A stretch of DNA of 52,518 nucleotides from Rheinheimera sp. (GTDB lineage: Bacteria > Pseudomonadota > Gammaproteobacteria > Enterobacterales > Alteromonadaceae), in assembly GCA_008015325.1 (NCBI GenBank), contig SSFI01000017.1, positions 1-52,518 on the forward strand, given 5' to 3'. Below, piece by piece: positions 1 through 6,995 of the stretch; position 1 is the first letter of the stretch, and each line of letters starts with the position of its first letter. Position numbers and translations under genes: made by a program. The notes beneath the pieces are model-generated. The model did not search any database and was not told where the DNA came from. It saw only the letters and a program-made list of their open reading frames with translations.

Positions 1-21
1 CGCATTGGGCTCAGTTCTCTT

Positions 22-150
22 TTAACCTAGGTGTTCATTTTCAGTCAACTCTGATGTGACTTTTCGCATCGATTCTCCCTTTAATTTTAGTCTGTGAGCG
101 TTGTGCATTAGCCTGTCTAAGATGGCATCTGCCAGCGTGTTATCGCCAAT
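22..150 (-). pseudogene. istB: C-terminal fragment of IS21-family istB (helper ATPase)
   Basis: Reading the minus strand from about 150 to the TAA at 22-24 gives a peptide with [20 protein letters not shown], then [10 protein letters not shown]. This is the characteristic C-terminal end of IstB, the AAA+ helper of IS21 transposases. The frame meets a stop (TAG at 160-162) just upstream and the similarity ends near 150, so the N-terminal part, with the Walker motifs, is missing. Only about 42 codons remain. It is a dead remnant. The rest of an IS21 copy would lie left of the window or has been deleted. Confidence 0.75.
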
Positions 151-289
151 TGCCTGCATCTACGAGCATATTGCCCGTAGTCTTTTTCCCTATTTTATGG
201 ATTTAATTAATCACGGTTAAAAGCCAAAAGCAACAATTAGAATTATGAGCAGAAAAGGCGAGTTTGAATCTAGCGGTAGTCTTTACAAC

Positions 290-333
290 CTTGCCCTAAC
301 CTTGCCCTGATCTTGCCCTAGTCTTGACCTAAA
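290..333. repeat. Four tandem 11-bp repeats
   Basis: Four contiguous 11-mers, CTTGCCCTAAC, CTTGCCCTGAT, CTTGCCCTAGT and CTTGACCTAAA, begin at 290, 301, 312 and 323. The CTTG(C/A)CCT core is kept and the last three bases vary. One repeat per helical turn suits a protein-binding array, such as replication iterons or integrase/accessory-protein arm sites. They lie just past the 3' end of the YagK-like gene. The rest of 151-440 shows no gene. Confidence 0.65.
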
Positions 334-380
334 ATCCTTGGTGTAACCTTGTTGTAATTCAAGGGCTAGAAATTGATAAG

Positions 381-394
381 GCCCGATACCGGGC
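381..394 (-). terminator. Possible weak terminator after the YagK-like gene
   Basis: GCCCG and CGGGC at 381-385 and 390-394 form a five-pair hairpin about 47 bases past the stop of the leftward gene. There is no proper U-run on the minus strand after it, so termination here is only a possibility. Confidence 0.25.
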
Positions 395-440
395 GCTTAA
401 GACAAGGTGTCATGCTGTGAAATAGAATTTGATAATGACT

Positions 441-1037
441 TTACGGTAATGGCTTTAAACGGCTCATGCCATAGTCTTTGGTCTGCGTTTCTTTCATGCC
501 CTTACCTTTGGCTTTGCATAGGTACGAAAGCCAGCGCAACGCATTAAGCCGCGTTTCATCATCATAGACAAAGTGATACCTACATCTACGAGCTTTGCTC
601 ACTCCACCGATATTCTCCCAGCTTGTTTCGATAATCGGCGTTAAGCTGTTCGATGCCCGGTACTTGTCACCATCAACCCAGATAGTTAGGTGATAGTGTT
701 CTGCCTCTCCTTTGCCTTGCTCCCTGCACCATAAATAACCAAACTCAGTTAACCCAATCGCACCAAACTGATAACGCACTCGTTTAAGCAGTCTGGTCAT
801 TACTTCATTTGTTTCGCTTGATGCGCCAGGTTCGAGGTCAAAACGAATAAATAATTGCCGCTTCCAACGGTCCAACCCCAGATCGAATTGCTCAAAGCAT
901 TTTTTAGCCATGTAGGTGTAAACGCCAGAATAGCCCGGCTCGTTTATTATCGGCACTTTTTCGCGACGGTGAATAACATAATTTTTTTTAGTGATATGTT
1001 TTCGACCTGAAATATTTTTACTGCTTCTAGTTTTCAT
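441..1037 (-). CDS. YagK/YfjJ (inovirus Gp2-like) family protein, putative replication protein
   Basis: This 198-residue protein resembles the YagK/YfjJ C-terminal family found in the E. coli cryptic prophages CP4-6 and CP4-57, related to protein Gp2 of filamentous phages. Typical features are the FDLGLDRWKRQLFIRFDLEP-like N-terminal strand and the central EAEHYHLTIWVDGDKYR block, followed by a C-terminal RWLSYLCKAKGKG segment. The His-Tyr-His inside a predicted strand resembles the HUH motif of rolling-circle initiators, and several tyrosines follow it. No activity has been shown for YagK/YfjJ as far as I know, so a Rep role is inference. It is also suggested by the repeat arrays on both sides. 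An AAGG sequence lies about 12 bases before the ATG. Confidence 0.7.
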   Translation of the reverse strand: MKTRSSKNISGRKHITKKNYVIHRREKVPIINEPGYSGVYTYMAKKCFEQFDLGLDRWKRQLFIRFDLEPGASSETNEVMTRLLKRVRYQFGAIGLTEFGYLWCREQGKGEAEHYHLTIWVDGDKYRASNSLTPIIETSWENIGGVSKARRCRYHFVYDDETRLNALRWLSYLCKAKGKGMKETQTKDYGMSRLKPLP

Positions 1038-1146
1038 AAAAGCAGTACCTTTTAATTAGGGATAATATAAAAAACCGCTCGTTTTGCCATAAACCGGAAA
1101 CGGCCAAAGCCATGCAGTAGAATAGCCTTAGCAAGTTTTCATCTGT

Positions 1147-1198
1147 CAAAACCGCCAAGAGAAAACCGCCAAATTTTTTATTAGACAAAACCGCCAAA
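1147..1198. repeat. Three copies of AAAACCGCCAA upstream of the YagK-like gene
   Basis: AAAACCGCCAA occurs at 1148-1158, 1162-1172 and 1187-1197, the same way round; a partial AAAACCGC is at about 1071. Start-to-start spacings are 14 and 25 bases. They sit 110-160 bases upstream of the leftward YagK-like gene in an AT-rich stretch, a layout expected for initiator- or repressor-binding iterons. The gene-free stretch 1038-1330 also holds a hairpin at 1322-1343. Confidence 0.55.
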
Positions 1199-1321
1199 TA
1201 ATCAGCAGTTAAAAATGGTGCGTGTTCAGCGATAAAACTGGATAGTTTGCACATAATTGGTTAGCCTTTGCTGGCTGGTGACTAAGCCGTCAAACTTTAA
1301 GCCACCAGCAAATAGACACTG

Positions 1322-1352
1322 CGCCCGGCCTTATTGCTGGGCGTTTTCTTTT
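1322..1352 (+). terminator. Terminator-like hairpin facing the HTH operon
   Basis: CGCCCGGC (1322-1329) pairs with GCTGGGCG (1336-1343) with one G-T mismatch, and TTTTCTTTT follows on the plus strand. It overlaps the stop codon of the leftward HTH gene, so it would stop transcripts entering antisense from the left. Confidence 0.4.
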
Positions 1353-1594
1353 GCGGCAACGCACAAAACGTACAAACCCTGCCTGTGCTTCCTGCCCGTA
1401 GAATCGGCGTCTAATACCCTTTCGGTTATGATTGAATAACCAGCCTCTCTAAGCTCTTTTATTCTGGGTGCCGGTGACATTACGCCTAACACCTGCCGAG
1501 CTTGCAGAGTTGTGATAGAGCCGTATTTTTTGAGGTGTTCCAGAAGTGCAACGCGCTGTGACGCTGTTGAATTGTTTAAGCGATTCTTAGCCAT
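1331..1594 (-). CDS. Small helix-turn-helix protein of the element
   Basis: An 87-residue protein starting MAKNRLNNSTASQRVALLEH. Its core (TASQRVALLEHLKKYGSI, then TTLQARQVLGVM and PRIKELREAGYSI) reads as a winged helix-turn-helix of the HTH_39 kind common in phages and islands. The longer frame to 1645 is possible, but the ATG at 1594 has an AAGGGGG ribosome site at the right distance and lies two bases after the stop of the upstream AlpA-like gene, so the two are translationally linked. The role is probably control of the replication gene or of excision. That is inference from the position. Confidence 0.7.
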   Translation of the reverse strand: MAKNRLNNSTASQRVALLEHLKKYGSITTLQARQVLGVMSPAPRIKELREAGYSIITERVLDADSTGRKHRQGLYVLCVAAKENAQQ

Positions 1595-1596
1595 GA

Positions 1597-1794
1597 TTAA
1601 GCCCCCTTGCCAGTCAAGAAAGCTTGAACAGCGCCAGCAGGCCATAGAAGCCGACCAGAAGGAAGTTTTACGGGTTTAATGCCGTAGAAGCTGCCAGTGG
1701 TGCAAAGGCGGCGTCTGATCGTGCTAGGCGAGCCATGAAGAAGCTCTGCGAATTGTTCTGTGGTCAGGTGGTGCTGTGTTGTAATGGTGTACAT
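1597..1794 (-). CDS. AlpA/excisionase-like DNA-binding protein
   Basis: A 65-residue protein with an N-terminal helix-turn-helix (LTTEQFAELLHGSPSTIRRR), a short wing that includes KLPSGRLLWP, and a final helix AGAVQAFL. This is the layout of AlpA/MerR-like excisionase and regulator proteins. In P4-like islands AlpA-type proteins activate the integrase or direct excision. An AGGG site precedes the ATG by 8 bases. The upstream 110 bases hold several palindromes that look like operators. It is first in a two-gene unit with the HTH gene. Confidence 0.65.
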   Translation of the reverse strand: MYTITTQHHLTTEQFAELLHGSPSTIRRRLCTTGSFYGIKPVKLPSGRLLWPAGAVQAFLTGKGA

Positions 1795-1807
1795 ATTAGT
1801 GCCCTGT

Positions 1808-1889
1808 ATTGATTAACATTCATCAATAGTTTGGGCCTAGCAGGTATGGGAGCTTCAACTGGGGGGGTATGGGAATTTATCCCATACCC
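1808..1889. promoter_or_regulatory. Operator-like palindromes upstream of the AlpA-like gene
   Basis: GGGTATGGGA (1865-1874) and TCCCATACCC (1880-1889) form a perfect 10-bp inverted repeat with a 5-base gap. A third copy, GGTATGGGA, lies at 1843-1851. ATTGAT/ATCAAT (1808-1813, 1822-1827) is a second small dyad nearer the gene. No U-run follows, so binding sites for the element's own regulator are more likely than a terminator. I could not place the promoter with confidence. Confidence 0.45.
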
Positions 1890-1902
1890 GACACCAGACT
1901 CT

Positions 1903-2721
1903 TTATGGTTTACGGTCGATTATACGCTTCTGGCTTTTGAGTTTTTTCCATGCGCTATCAAAAGCGCCCTTAGACATAAACAGTTTGCTATGGTTCGCTA
2001 AATGATACTTCTTGCAATCGCTCTTAACTCCGGCCTTGCCCAACGGGTTTATAGGCAACGCCAGCGGATCGTGAGCGTTCAACTTTAGCCAGTTAATAAT
2101 CGCGTCCTCTTGCATTAACCCCTTTTGTTTTGGATTTTCCTGCGGTACTTCGCTCTTGCTGGGAAATCTGTACTCAGCGCCCCAACTTCTCAGCCAGTCA
2201 TTAATTCTTTCAGGGGTTGAATATTCGTCATCAAAGGCAAACGCCCCCATTGGGTGATTGAATGTTTCCGGATCTACTGGCGAACCATCACGAAAGAAAA
2301 CCAAGCGGCCATCCTCAAACGCTTTTAATTGCTGATTGCGGATGTAATCAACATTGCCACCACTTTCTTCCGCGAGAATTGTGGCAATCTCATTAAACGT
2401 AAAACGTTCATTTTGCTGCCTGTCGATAATCTGCTTAATTTCCCACAAAGCCGAAGACGCGCGAGTAATGTAATCAAAATCACCTCGCCTAAGGATAATG
2501 TCAGCATCGTCACTAAGCATTGCAAGTGCTGGCGGCTCTGTTTGGTAACCTTCCGCAATCTCCAATCGCCCAACTAACAATGCTTTTTTTAGTCGTTCAG
2601 TAAAGTCATCAGTTTTATCAACCAAATCGAACGGGCAAATCCTGAGGTCATATTCAGTTATTAAGCTATATAACTCAGGTTCAACAGTTGGAATCGATAT
2701 TCTGGCTTCTTGATCGGTCAT
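1903..2721 (-). CDS. Unknown 272-residue protein overlapping the integrase gene
   Basis: I do not recognise this protein. It is soluble: there is no signal peptide or membrane segment. The N-terminal half is acidic and helical. The middle carries a DDEYSTPERINDWLRSWG segment. The C-terminal 70 residues are basic, with LMQEDAIINWLKLNAHDPLA and a KKYHLANHSKLFMSKGAFDS stretch that could be a helical DNA-binding end. Its ATG overlaps the integrase stop (ATGA), so both are made from one transcript. Proteins of this kind often follow integrases in Alteromonadales islands. Possible roles include an integrase accessory factor or cargo. Function is unknown. Confidence 0.6.
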   Translation of the reverse strand: MTDQEARISIPTVEPELYSLITEYDLRICPFDLVDKTDDFTERLKKALLVGRLEIAEGYQTEPPALAMLSDDADIILRRGDFDYITRASSALWEIKQIIDRQQNERFTFNEIATILAEESGGNVDYIRNQQLKAFEDGRLVFFRDGSPVDPETFNHPMGAFAFDDEYSTPERINDWLRSWGAEYRFPSKSEVPQENPKQKGLMQEDAIINWLKLNAHDPLALPINPLGKAGVKSDCKKYHLANHSKLFMSKGAFDSAWKKLKSQKRIIDRKP

Positions 2722-4076
2722 ACTATCCCCTTAACCACTGTTAAACGCTTCTCTGCGGTCACTGGTGCGATTATTCCGGCTTGCTCTAAAAACCACACTT
2801 CTATTCGTTCATGCCATACCCTGAGCAAGTCCAGCGGCCTTTGCTTGTAATGCTTTTCAGCGGTGGCACTGGGTTTATGCCCCATAATTTGAGCCACTAC
2901 CCCGGCGGGTACTTCTACCCATTCAGATAGGGTGGCAAAGCTGCGACGTAAGCCGTGTAAAGTTAAGCCTTCAATGCCAGCTGCGATAACTGCCGGGTCA
3001 AAGCTCTTGCGGGGATCTACCAGCCTACCATCTTTACCAGACGGGCTTGAGAACACCCACTGATTGCGGCGGGGTAGTTGATTCAGCAAGCTGGCAACAT
3101 ACGGCGTTAACGGTATAACACGTACACCCGCTACACTGCCTTTACTAGTAGCTTTATCGCGTATGGTCATGCTTTGCCATTTAAAATCAACATCAGACCA
3201 TTGCAGGCCCATCAGCTCATTGCGCCGAGCTCCTGTTAGCAGCAGGGTTTGCACATAAGCGGCAATAACGGGGTTTGATATTTTCAGCAGTTCAGCAAAA
3301 AAGGTGGGTAACTGTTCGCGCTGTAATACATCATCGCGGGGCTTTAACTTGGTAACGGTCTTTTTAACGGCTTTGCTTTTCAGCGCCACAACATCAATCA
3401 GCCCGGCATAGTCTGGCTGCTCATTGCACCAGCTTAAACAGGCAAACAGCAATCGGTAGCTTTGTGCTGCCACGCCCGGACGGGTTTTGTTTTCATTGTC
3501 GAGCCAGCGTTTAATAACTGCGGCGGTTAACTCTCCCAGCTTTACGCCAACCAATGGATATAAGCAGCCAGCTTTAGTTACACGGCGGCCACGGTCACAA
3601 GTTAAACCCGGCTCTTGCACAAAATTAAGGTGATCGCGGTAATGCTTTTGCCCCCAGTCGCTTTTGTTGGCTTCCACATATTCAGCCCATACCGTGCCGA
3701 ATGTAACTAAGCCCCGCTTTACTTCCTTTTCTTCTGCTAGTTCAGCGGCGGCCTTTTCTCGTTTTACTTTGGCCGGGCTTATGTTCTGGCTGGCAAGTGC
3801 TCCTAGCTTAGATGCTTCGGCTCTGGCCTCATCTATATCAAAATTTTCAACGGGGCCAATTACAGCCCGTTGTGTTCTGCCGTTCACCCATACTTGGTAA
3901 ATATAAGTTTTCTTGCCTGAAGCAAAAGCCCTGAGCCCTAACCCCGGCTGTTTTTCATCCCATAAAAAAGAGTCTTTTTTCCCTTCTGTGCATTTGAAGG
4001 CGGTAACACGGCCAGCGGTAAAATTCACTTTGTTGCTGGCGGTTTTGGGAATGGTGGTAGAATCTGATTTAGCCAT
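2718..4076 (-). CDS. Tyrosine-recombinase integrase (P4-like)
   Basis: This 452-residue site-specific recombinase should drive insertion and excision of the element at tRNA-Ile. Residues about 18-100 match the arm-type DNA-binding domain (DUF4102-like; GLGLRAFASGKKTYIYQ and IGPVENFDIDEAR). Residues 125-230 are the core-binding domain. The catalytic domain has R284 (TGARRNE), K312 (SKG), H374 and R377 (LHGLRRSF), H400 (MGHK) and Y410 (KHYKQRP), so it appears intact. The gene starts about 220 bases from the tRNA fragment and reads away from it. Three CTGCGGATCG repeats lie between the two. Confidence 0.93.
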   Translation of the reverse strand: MAKSDSTTIPKTASNKVNFTAGRVTAFKCTEGKKDSFLWDEKQPGLGLRAFASGKKTYIYQVWVNGRTQRAVIGPVENFDIDEARAEASKLGALASQNISPAKVKREKAAAELAEEKEVKRGLVTFGTVWAEYVEANKSDWGQKHYRDHLNFVQEPGLTCDRGRRVTKAGCLYPLVGVKLGELTAAVIKRWLDNENKTRPGVAAQSYRLLFACLSWCNEQPDYAGLIDVVALKSKAVKKTVTKLKPRDDVLQREQLPTFFAELLKISNPVIAAYVQTLLLTGARRNELMGLQWSDVDFKWQSMTIRDKATSKGSVAGVRVIPLTPYVASLLNQLPRRNQWVFSSPSGKDGRLVDPRKSFDPAVIAAGIEGLTLHGLRRSFATLSEWVEVPAGVVAQIMGHKPSATAEKHYKQRPLDLLRVWHERIEVWFLEQAGIIAPVTAEKRLTVVKGIV

Positions 4077-4150
4077 TTGAACCCCCTTTGGTTCTCTTGG
4101 TTGGCCCTGTTAGGTGTTGGCGCACCTGCGGGGCTTTTTGCTATTTAAGG

Positions 4151-4183
4151 CTGCGGATCGTTCTGCGGATCGGCTGCGGATCG
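4151..4183. repeat. Three CTGCGGATCG repeats next to the att site
   Basis: Identical 10-mers start at 4151, 4163 and 4174, spaced 12 and 11 bases. They lie between the integrase start and the tRNA-derived core. This is the expected place for integrase arm-type or directionality-factor sites. The remainder of 4077-4299 shows no gene. Confidence 0.55.
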
Positions 4184-4299
4184 GAATTGTATCAATATAC
4201 ATCAATTCAGAACAACCCGCCAGCAAAGGGGTTTTAAGCTAAGCGCATGTTTTTAATTGGTTTTGATATGCAAAGCAATACAGGAAAATGCAATATACC

Positions 4300-4349
4300 G
4301 TCGACTCATAATCGATTGGTCCCTGGTTCAAGTCCAGGTGGGGCCACCA
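4300..4349 (+). other. Attachment site: 3' half of tRNA-Ile2 (CAT anticodon)
   Basis: An anticodon stem (GTCGA/TCGAT) closes the loop CTCATAA with anticodon CAT at 4307-4309. It is followed by the T arm CCTGG-TTCAAGT-CCAGG (4322-4338), the acceptor strand TGGGGCC and the end ACCA (4346-4349). The sequence closely follows the E. coli tRNA-Ile2 whose CAT anticodon is lysidine-modified. No D arm and no complementary GGCCCCA strand lie upstream; the sequence there is element DNA. This is therefore one att site (the tRNA 3' end duplicated by integration), not a working tRNA gene. Confidence 0.85.
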
Positions 4350-4466
4350 TTTTATCAAGCTTCACTTTATTCGTGGTAACCCACAGCGGACTATTCCGGC
4401 CTTCACAGCTATCGCTGTTTGGCGCTCCATCCGCCGCAAAGCTATGCTTTGCCTACAGCGATTTCC

Positions 4467-4495
4467 GCCCAGCTGGGGCCACCACTTCATCAAGT
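4467..4495 (+). repeat. Second, decayed copy of the tRNA-Ile 3' end
   Basis: GCCCAGCTGGGGCCACCA at 4467-4484 matches GTCCAGGTGGGGCCACCA at 4332-4349 at 16 of 18 positions, and the bases after it (CTTCATCAAG against TTTTATCAAG) also match. The T loop and anticodon arm are gone. Between the copies (4350-4466) there is no gene, only small hairpins such as ACAGC-GCTGT and GCAAAG-CTTTGC. It is probably the scar of an earlier insertion at the same tRNA. Confidence 0.6.
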
Positions 4496-4501
4496 CTTAT
4501 T

Positions 4502-4681
4502 TCAGCAACACCTTTTCACGCCATTCCATTTACGCTCCTGCTCGCGCTGGAAAAAACTTTTGCGATCCAGCGGCTCCTCGCCCGGATGCGCCCGCGCCTG
4601 ATGACGTAAATAACGCTCGTAGGCATCATCGCCAGACAACTGCCGCAGCAGTGCCCAGCATTTTTTGATAAATGGTTTCAT
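4502..4681 (-). CDS. yjiX: YbdD/YjiX family small protein
   Basis: This 59-residue protein belongs to the DUF466 family that accompanies CstA-type transporters (ybdD with cstA, yjiX with btsT in E. coli). The start is MKPFIKKCWALLRQL, preceded by an AGGAAT site. The family's C-terminal Arg-Cys-Cys is present as the last three residues, and the middle has the usual HPGEEPLDRKSFF pattern. It begins four bases after the cstA stop and is surely cotranscribed with it. The molecular role is not established. A longer frame reaching 4759 runs into cstA and is not needed. Confidence 0.85.
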   Translation of the reverse strand: MKPFIKKCWALLRQLSGDDAYERYLRHQARAHPGEEPLDRKSFFQREQERKWNGVKRCC

Positions 4682-4685
4682 AGAC

Positions 4686-6770
4686 TCATTCCTGCCTGAC
4701 CTGAAGGTGCTGACGAGCCACGTATGGCGTTTCCGATGAAGACAAAATGGGAAGCCCACGCTGGCGCCGCCAGGCCATTCTGAGCATATCGCCCACCACC
4801 AGATACAACAGCACTACAAACAACATCGCAAGCCAGGCATCCAGCTGCTGATTAAAAATCAGCTGGGGTGCCACTGCAGCCTTTTCTGGCGCTAACAACC
4901 CGGCGTCGAGCTTGTGTTGCAAATCATTGGCGGCAGCAAAGAAGCCGATACGCGGGTCGGCGCTGCTGATTTTTTCATACACTGCTGTGGTCGTCAGAAT
5001 CAGCAACCAACACAGCGGCAACGCGGTCACCCACAGAGACTTCACCCGACCAGTTTTAATCAGGATAGAGGTCGCAACTGTCAGCGCAATCGCGGCCAGC
5101 AGCTGATTGGAAATGCCAAATAACGGCCAGAGAATATTCACGCCGCCGTTCGGGTCTATCACACCGATATAAAGGAAATACCCCCAGCCGGCGACGACCA
5201 GCGAGGATGTCAGCACCACAGACGGATACCAGCTGGTTTGGCCGAGCCTGGGCGAGAAATTCCCCAACATATCCTGCAGCATAAAACGGCCAACGCGGGT
5301 GCCGGCGTCCAGCGTCGTCAGGATAAAGACCGCCTCAAACATAATGGCGAAGTGGTACCACATGGCGAGTAAATGCTCACCAAAAGCTGAAGCGAAGATA
5401 CTGGCCATCCCGACCGCCAGCGAAGGGGCGCCGCCGGTGCGGGCAAATAAAGTGGCTTCGCCCATAGTTGCAGCCAGCTGATTCATTTGCTCTACAGTCA
5501 CCGGGAACCCCCAGCTGCTGATGGTCGCAACTGCCGCTTCCGGCGTCGCGCCAACAATGCCAGCCGGGCTGTTAATTGCAAAATAAACGCCGGGCTCCAG
5601 TACACAAGCAGCAATCAACGCCATGATTGCGACAAAGGATTCCAGCGCCATACCACCGTAACCTACCATGCGGATATCCCGTTCATTTTCCAGCAGTTTT
5701 GGCGTGGTACCGCTGGAAATCAGCGAGTGGAAGCCAGAAATCGCGCCGCAGGCGATGGTGATAAATACAAAAGGAAACAGGCTGCCGGCAAAGATAGGAC
5801 CGGTGCCATCAATAAACTGCGTCAGCGCTGGCATTTTAATTTCCGGCTGCAGAATCACAATGGCCACCGCCAGCAAAATCACAGTGCCAAGCTTCATAAA
5901 AGTCGACAGATAATCGCGTGGCGCCAGCAATAGCCAGACCGGTAAAATTGCCGCTAACAAACCATAACCAATGACCGCAAACGCCAGCGGTAAACCCGGA
6001 TGATTAAACCATTCCCGCAAGCCGGGCTGTTGGTCAACCCAACCGCCAGCACCAACTGATAACAGCAATAACACTACCCCCAGTAACGAGCCTTCCAGTA
6101 CCCGCCCTGGTCGCAAATAACGCATATAAAGGCCGATAAACACCGCGATCGGAATAGTGGCCGCTACGGTAGAAGTTGCCCAGGGCGAATGCTTCATGGC
6201 ATTCACAACCACCAGACCCAGCACCGCAATCAGGATGATCATAATCAGGAAGGTAGCCAGCAAGGCAGCAAAACCACCAACCGGGCCTAATTCGTCACGC
6301 GCCATCTGGCCAAGACTGCGGCCATCGCGGCGCATCGAACAAAACAGGATCACCATATCCTGCACACAGCCCGCGAGCACGCTACCAACCAAAATCCACA
6401 GCGTACCCGGCAAATAACCAAACTGCGCCGCCAAAGTAGGCCCAATCAAAGGGCCGGGGCCGGCAATAGCCGCAAAATGGTGACCAAACACCACCCAGCG
6501 GTTGGTCGGCACATAATCGCGGCCATCGGCAAGACGCTCGGCCGGCGTGGCGCGGGTTTCATCCAGCATCAGCACCCTGGCGGCTACCCAGGCACTGTAA
6601 AAGCGGTAACCAATCAGATATGTACAAACAGCCGCGACGATGAACCAAATCGCATTAATAGATTCGCCGCGGTTCAGCGCAATACCACCGGCGGCGGCAG
6701 CCCCGGTGATGGCAATACCGAGCCACAGTAAGCGCTGTGGCCAGCCTTGTGGCGCAATTGGTGTTGTCAT
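4686..6770 (-). CDS. cstA: CstA/BtsT family carbon-starvation transporter
   Basis: This inner-membrane transporter of about 694 residues belongs to the family that includes E. coli CstA (peptides, pyruvate) and BtsT (pyruvate). It has many membrane segments. Family signatures include [20 protein letters not shown] and the [18 protein letters not shown] loop, with [18 protein letters not shown] later. The start is taken as [10 protein letters not shown] at 6770, with GGGGA seven bases upstream; 15 extra codons up to 6815 lack a ribosome site. It leads a two-gene unit with yjiX. The sequence alone does not say whether the substrate is pyruvate or peptides. Confidence 0.93.
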   Translation of the reverse strand: MTTPIAPQGWPQRLLWLGIAITGAAAAGGIALNRGESINAIWFIVAAVCTYLIGYRFYSAWVAARVLMLDETRATPAERLADGRDYVPTNRWVVFGHHFAAIAGPGPLIGPTLAAQFGYLPGTLWILVGSVLAGCVQDMVILFCSMRRDGRSLGQMARDELGPVGGFAALLATFLIMIILIAVLGLVVVNAMKHSPWATSTVAATIPIAVFIGLYMRYLRPGRVLEGSLLGVVLLLLSVGAGGWVDQQPGLREWFNHPGLPLAFAVIGYGLLAAILPVWLLLAPRDYLSTFMKLGTVILLAVAIVILQPEIKMPALTQFIDGTGPIFAGSLFPFVFITIACGAISGFHSLISSGTTPKLLENERDIRMVGYGGMALESFVAIMALIAACVLEPGVYFAINSPAGIVGATPEAAVATISSWGFPVTVEQMNQLAATMGEATLFARTGGAPSLAVGMASIFASAFGEHLLAMWYHFAIMFEAVFILTTLDAGTRVGRFMLQDMLGNFSPRLGQTSWYPSVVLTSSLVVAGWGYFLYIGVIDPNGGVNILWPLFGISNQLLAAIALTVATSILIKTGRVKSLWVTALPLCWLLILTTTAVYEKISSADPRIGFFAAANDLQHKLDAGLLAPEKAAVAPQLIFNQQLDAWLAMLFVVLLYLVVGDMLRMAWRRQRGLPILSSSETPYVARQHLQVRQE

Positions 6771-6995
6771 CTGTATCCCCGTCTGAAGTTTTTGTTTTTG
6801 TTTGATTTTTATCACTCTGTTCTATCGGGTTCGCCGGCTGATGTCAACGCAGGTGCCAGAGGTCAGCGCAGCCTTTCTGACCATACCAAGGCCTGCACGC
6901 AGCAAGCGCTTCTGGCTGCTTTGATTCAGCTTTGGTACAGTCTGCAGCTGGCAGCCTGCAGCTTGACGCCACCCATTGGCCTGATTGAGGATGAT

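Larger units (their letters stand above)
1..4349. mobile_element. Integrated satellite-phage/island element in tRNA-Ile(CAT), right part
   Basis: Five leftward genes form the visible part: tyrosine integrase, unknown 272-residue protein, AlpA-like regulator, small HTH protein and a YagK/YfjJ (inovirus Gp2-like) protein. The right boundary is the 3' half of a tRNA-Ile(CAT) gene at 4300-4349, the usual target type for such integrases; no 5' half of the tRNA lies next to it. The intact tRNA should therefore be regenerated at the other end, left of the window. No capsid, portal, terminase or conjugation gene is visible, so this looks like a small replicating satellite or cryptic prophage (CP4-6/CP4-57-like modules) rather than a full phage. 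The left limit cannot be seen. An IS21 remnant at 22-150 may lie inside or outside it. Confidence 0.72.

Noticed and set aside
290-333. CRISPR array
   Set aside because: Units are 11 bp and contiguous with no spacers. No cas gene or true CRISPR repeat is seen anywhere in the window.
1027-1254. 75-codon leftward ORF upstream of the YagK-like gene
   Set aside because: It runs through the AAAACCGCCAA repeats, overlaps the next gene's start, has no ribosome site and no recognisable protein features.
4300-4349. A complete functional tRNA gene
   Set aside because: Only the anticodon arm, T arm and 3' acceptor strand exist; the 5' half is replaced by element DNA.
4247-4668. Several rightward ORFs across the tRNA fragment and yjiX
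   Set aside because: They read through tRNA sequence and antisense to yjiX; composition is shadow-like.
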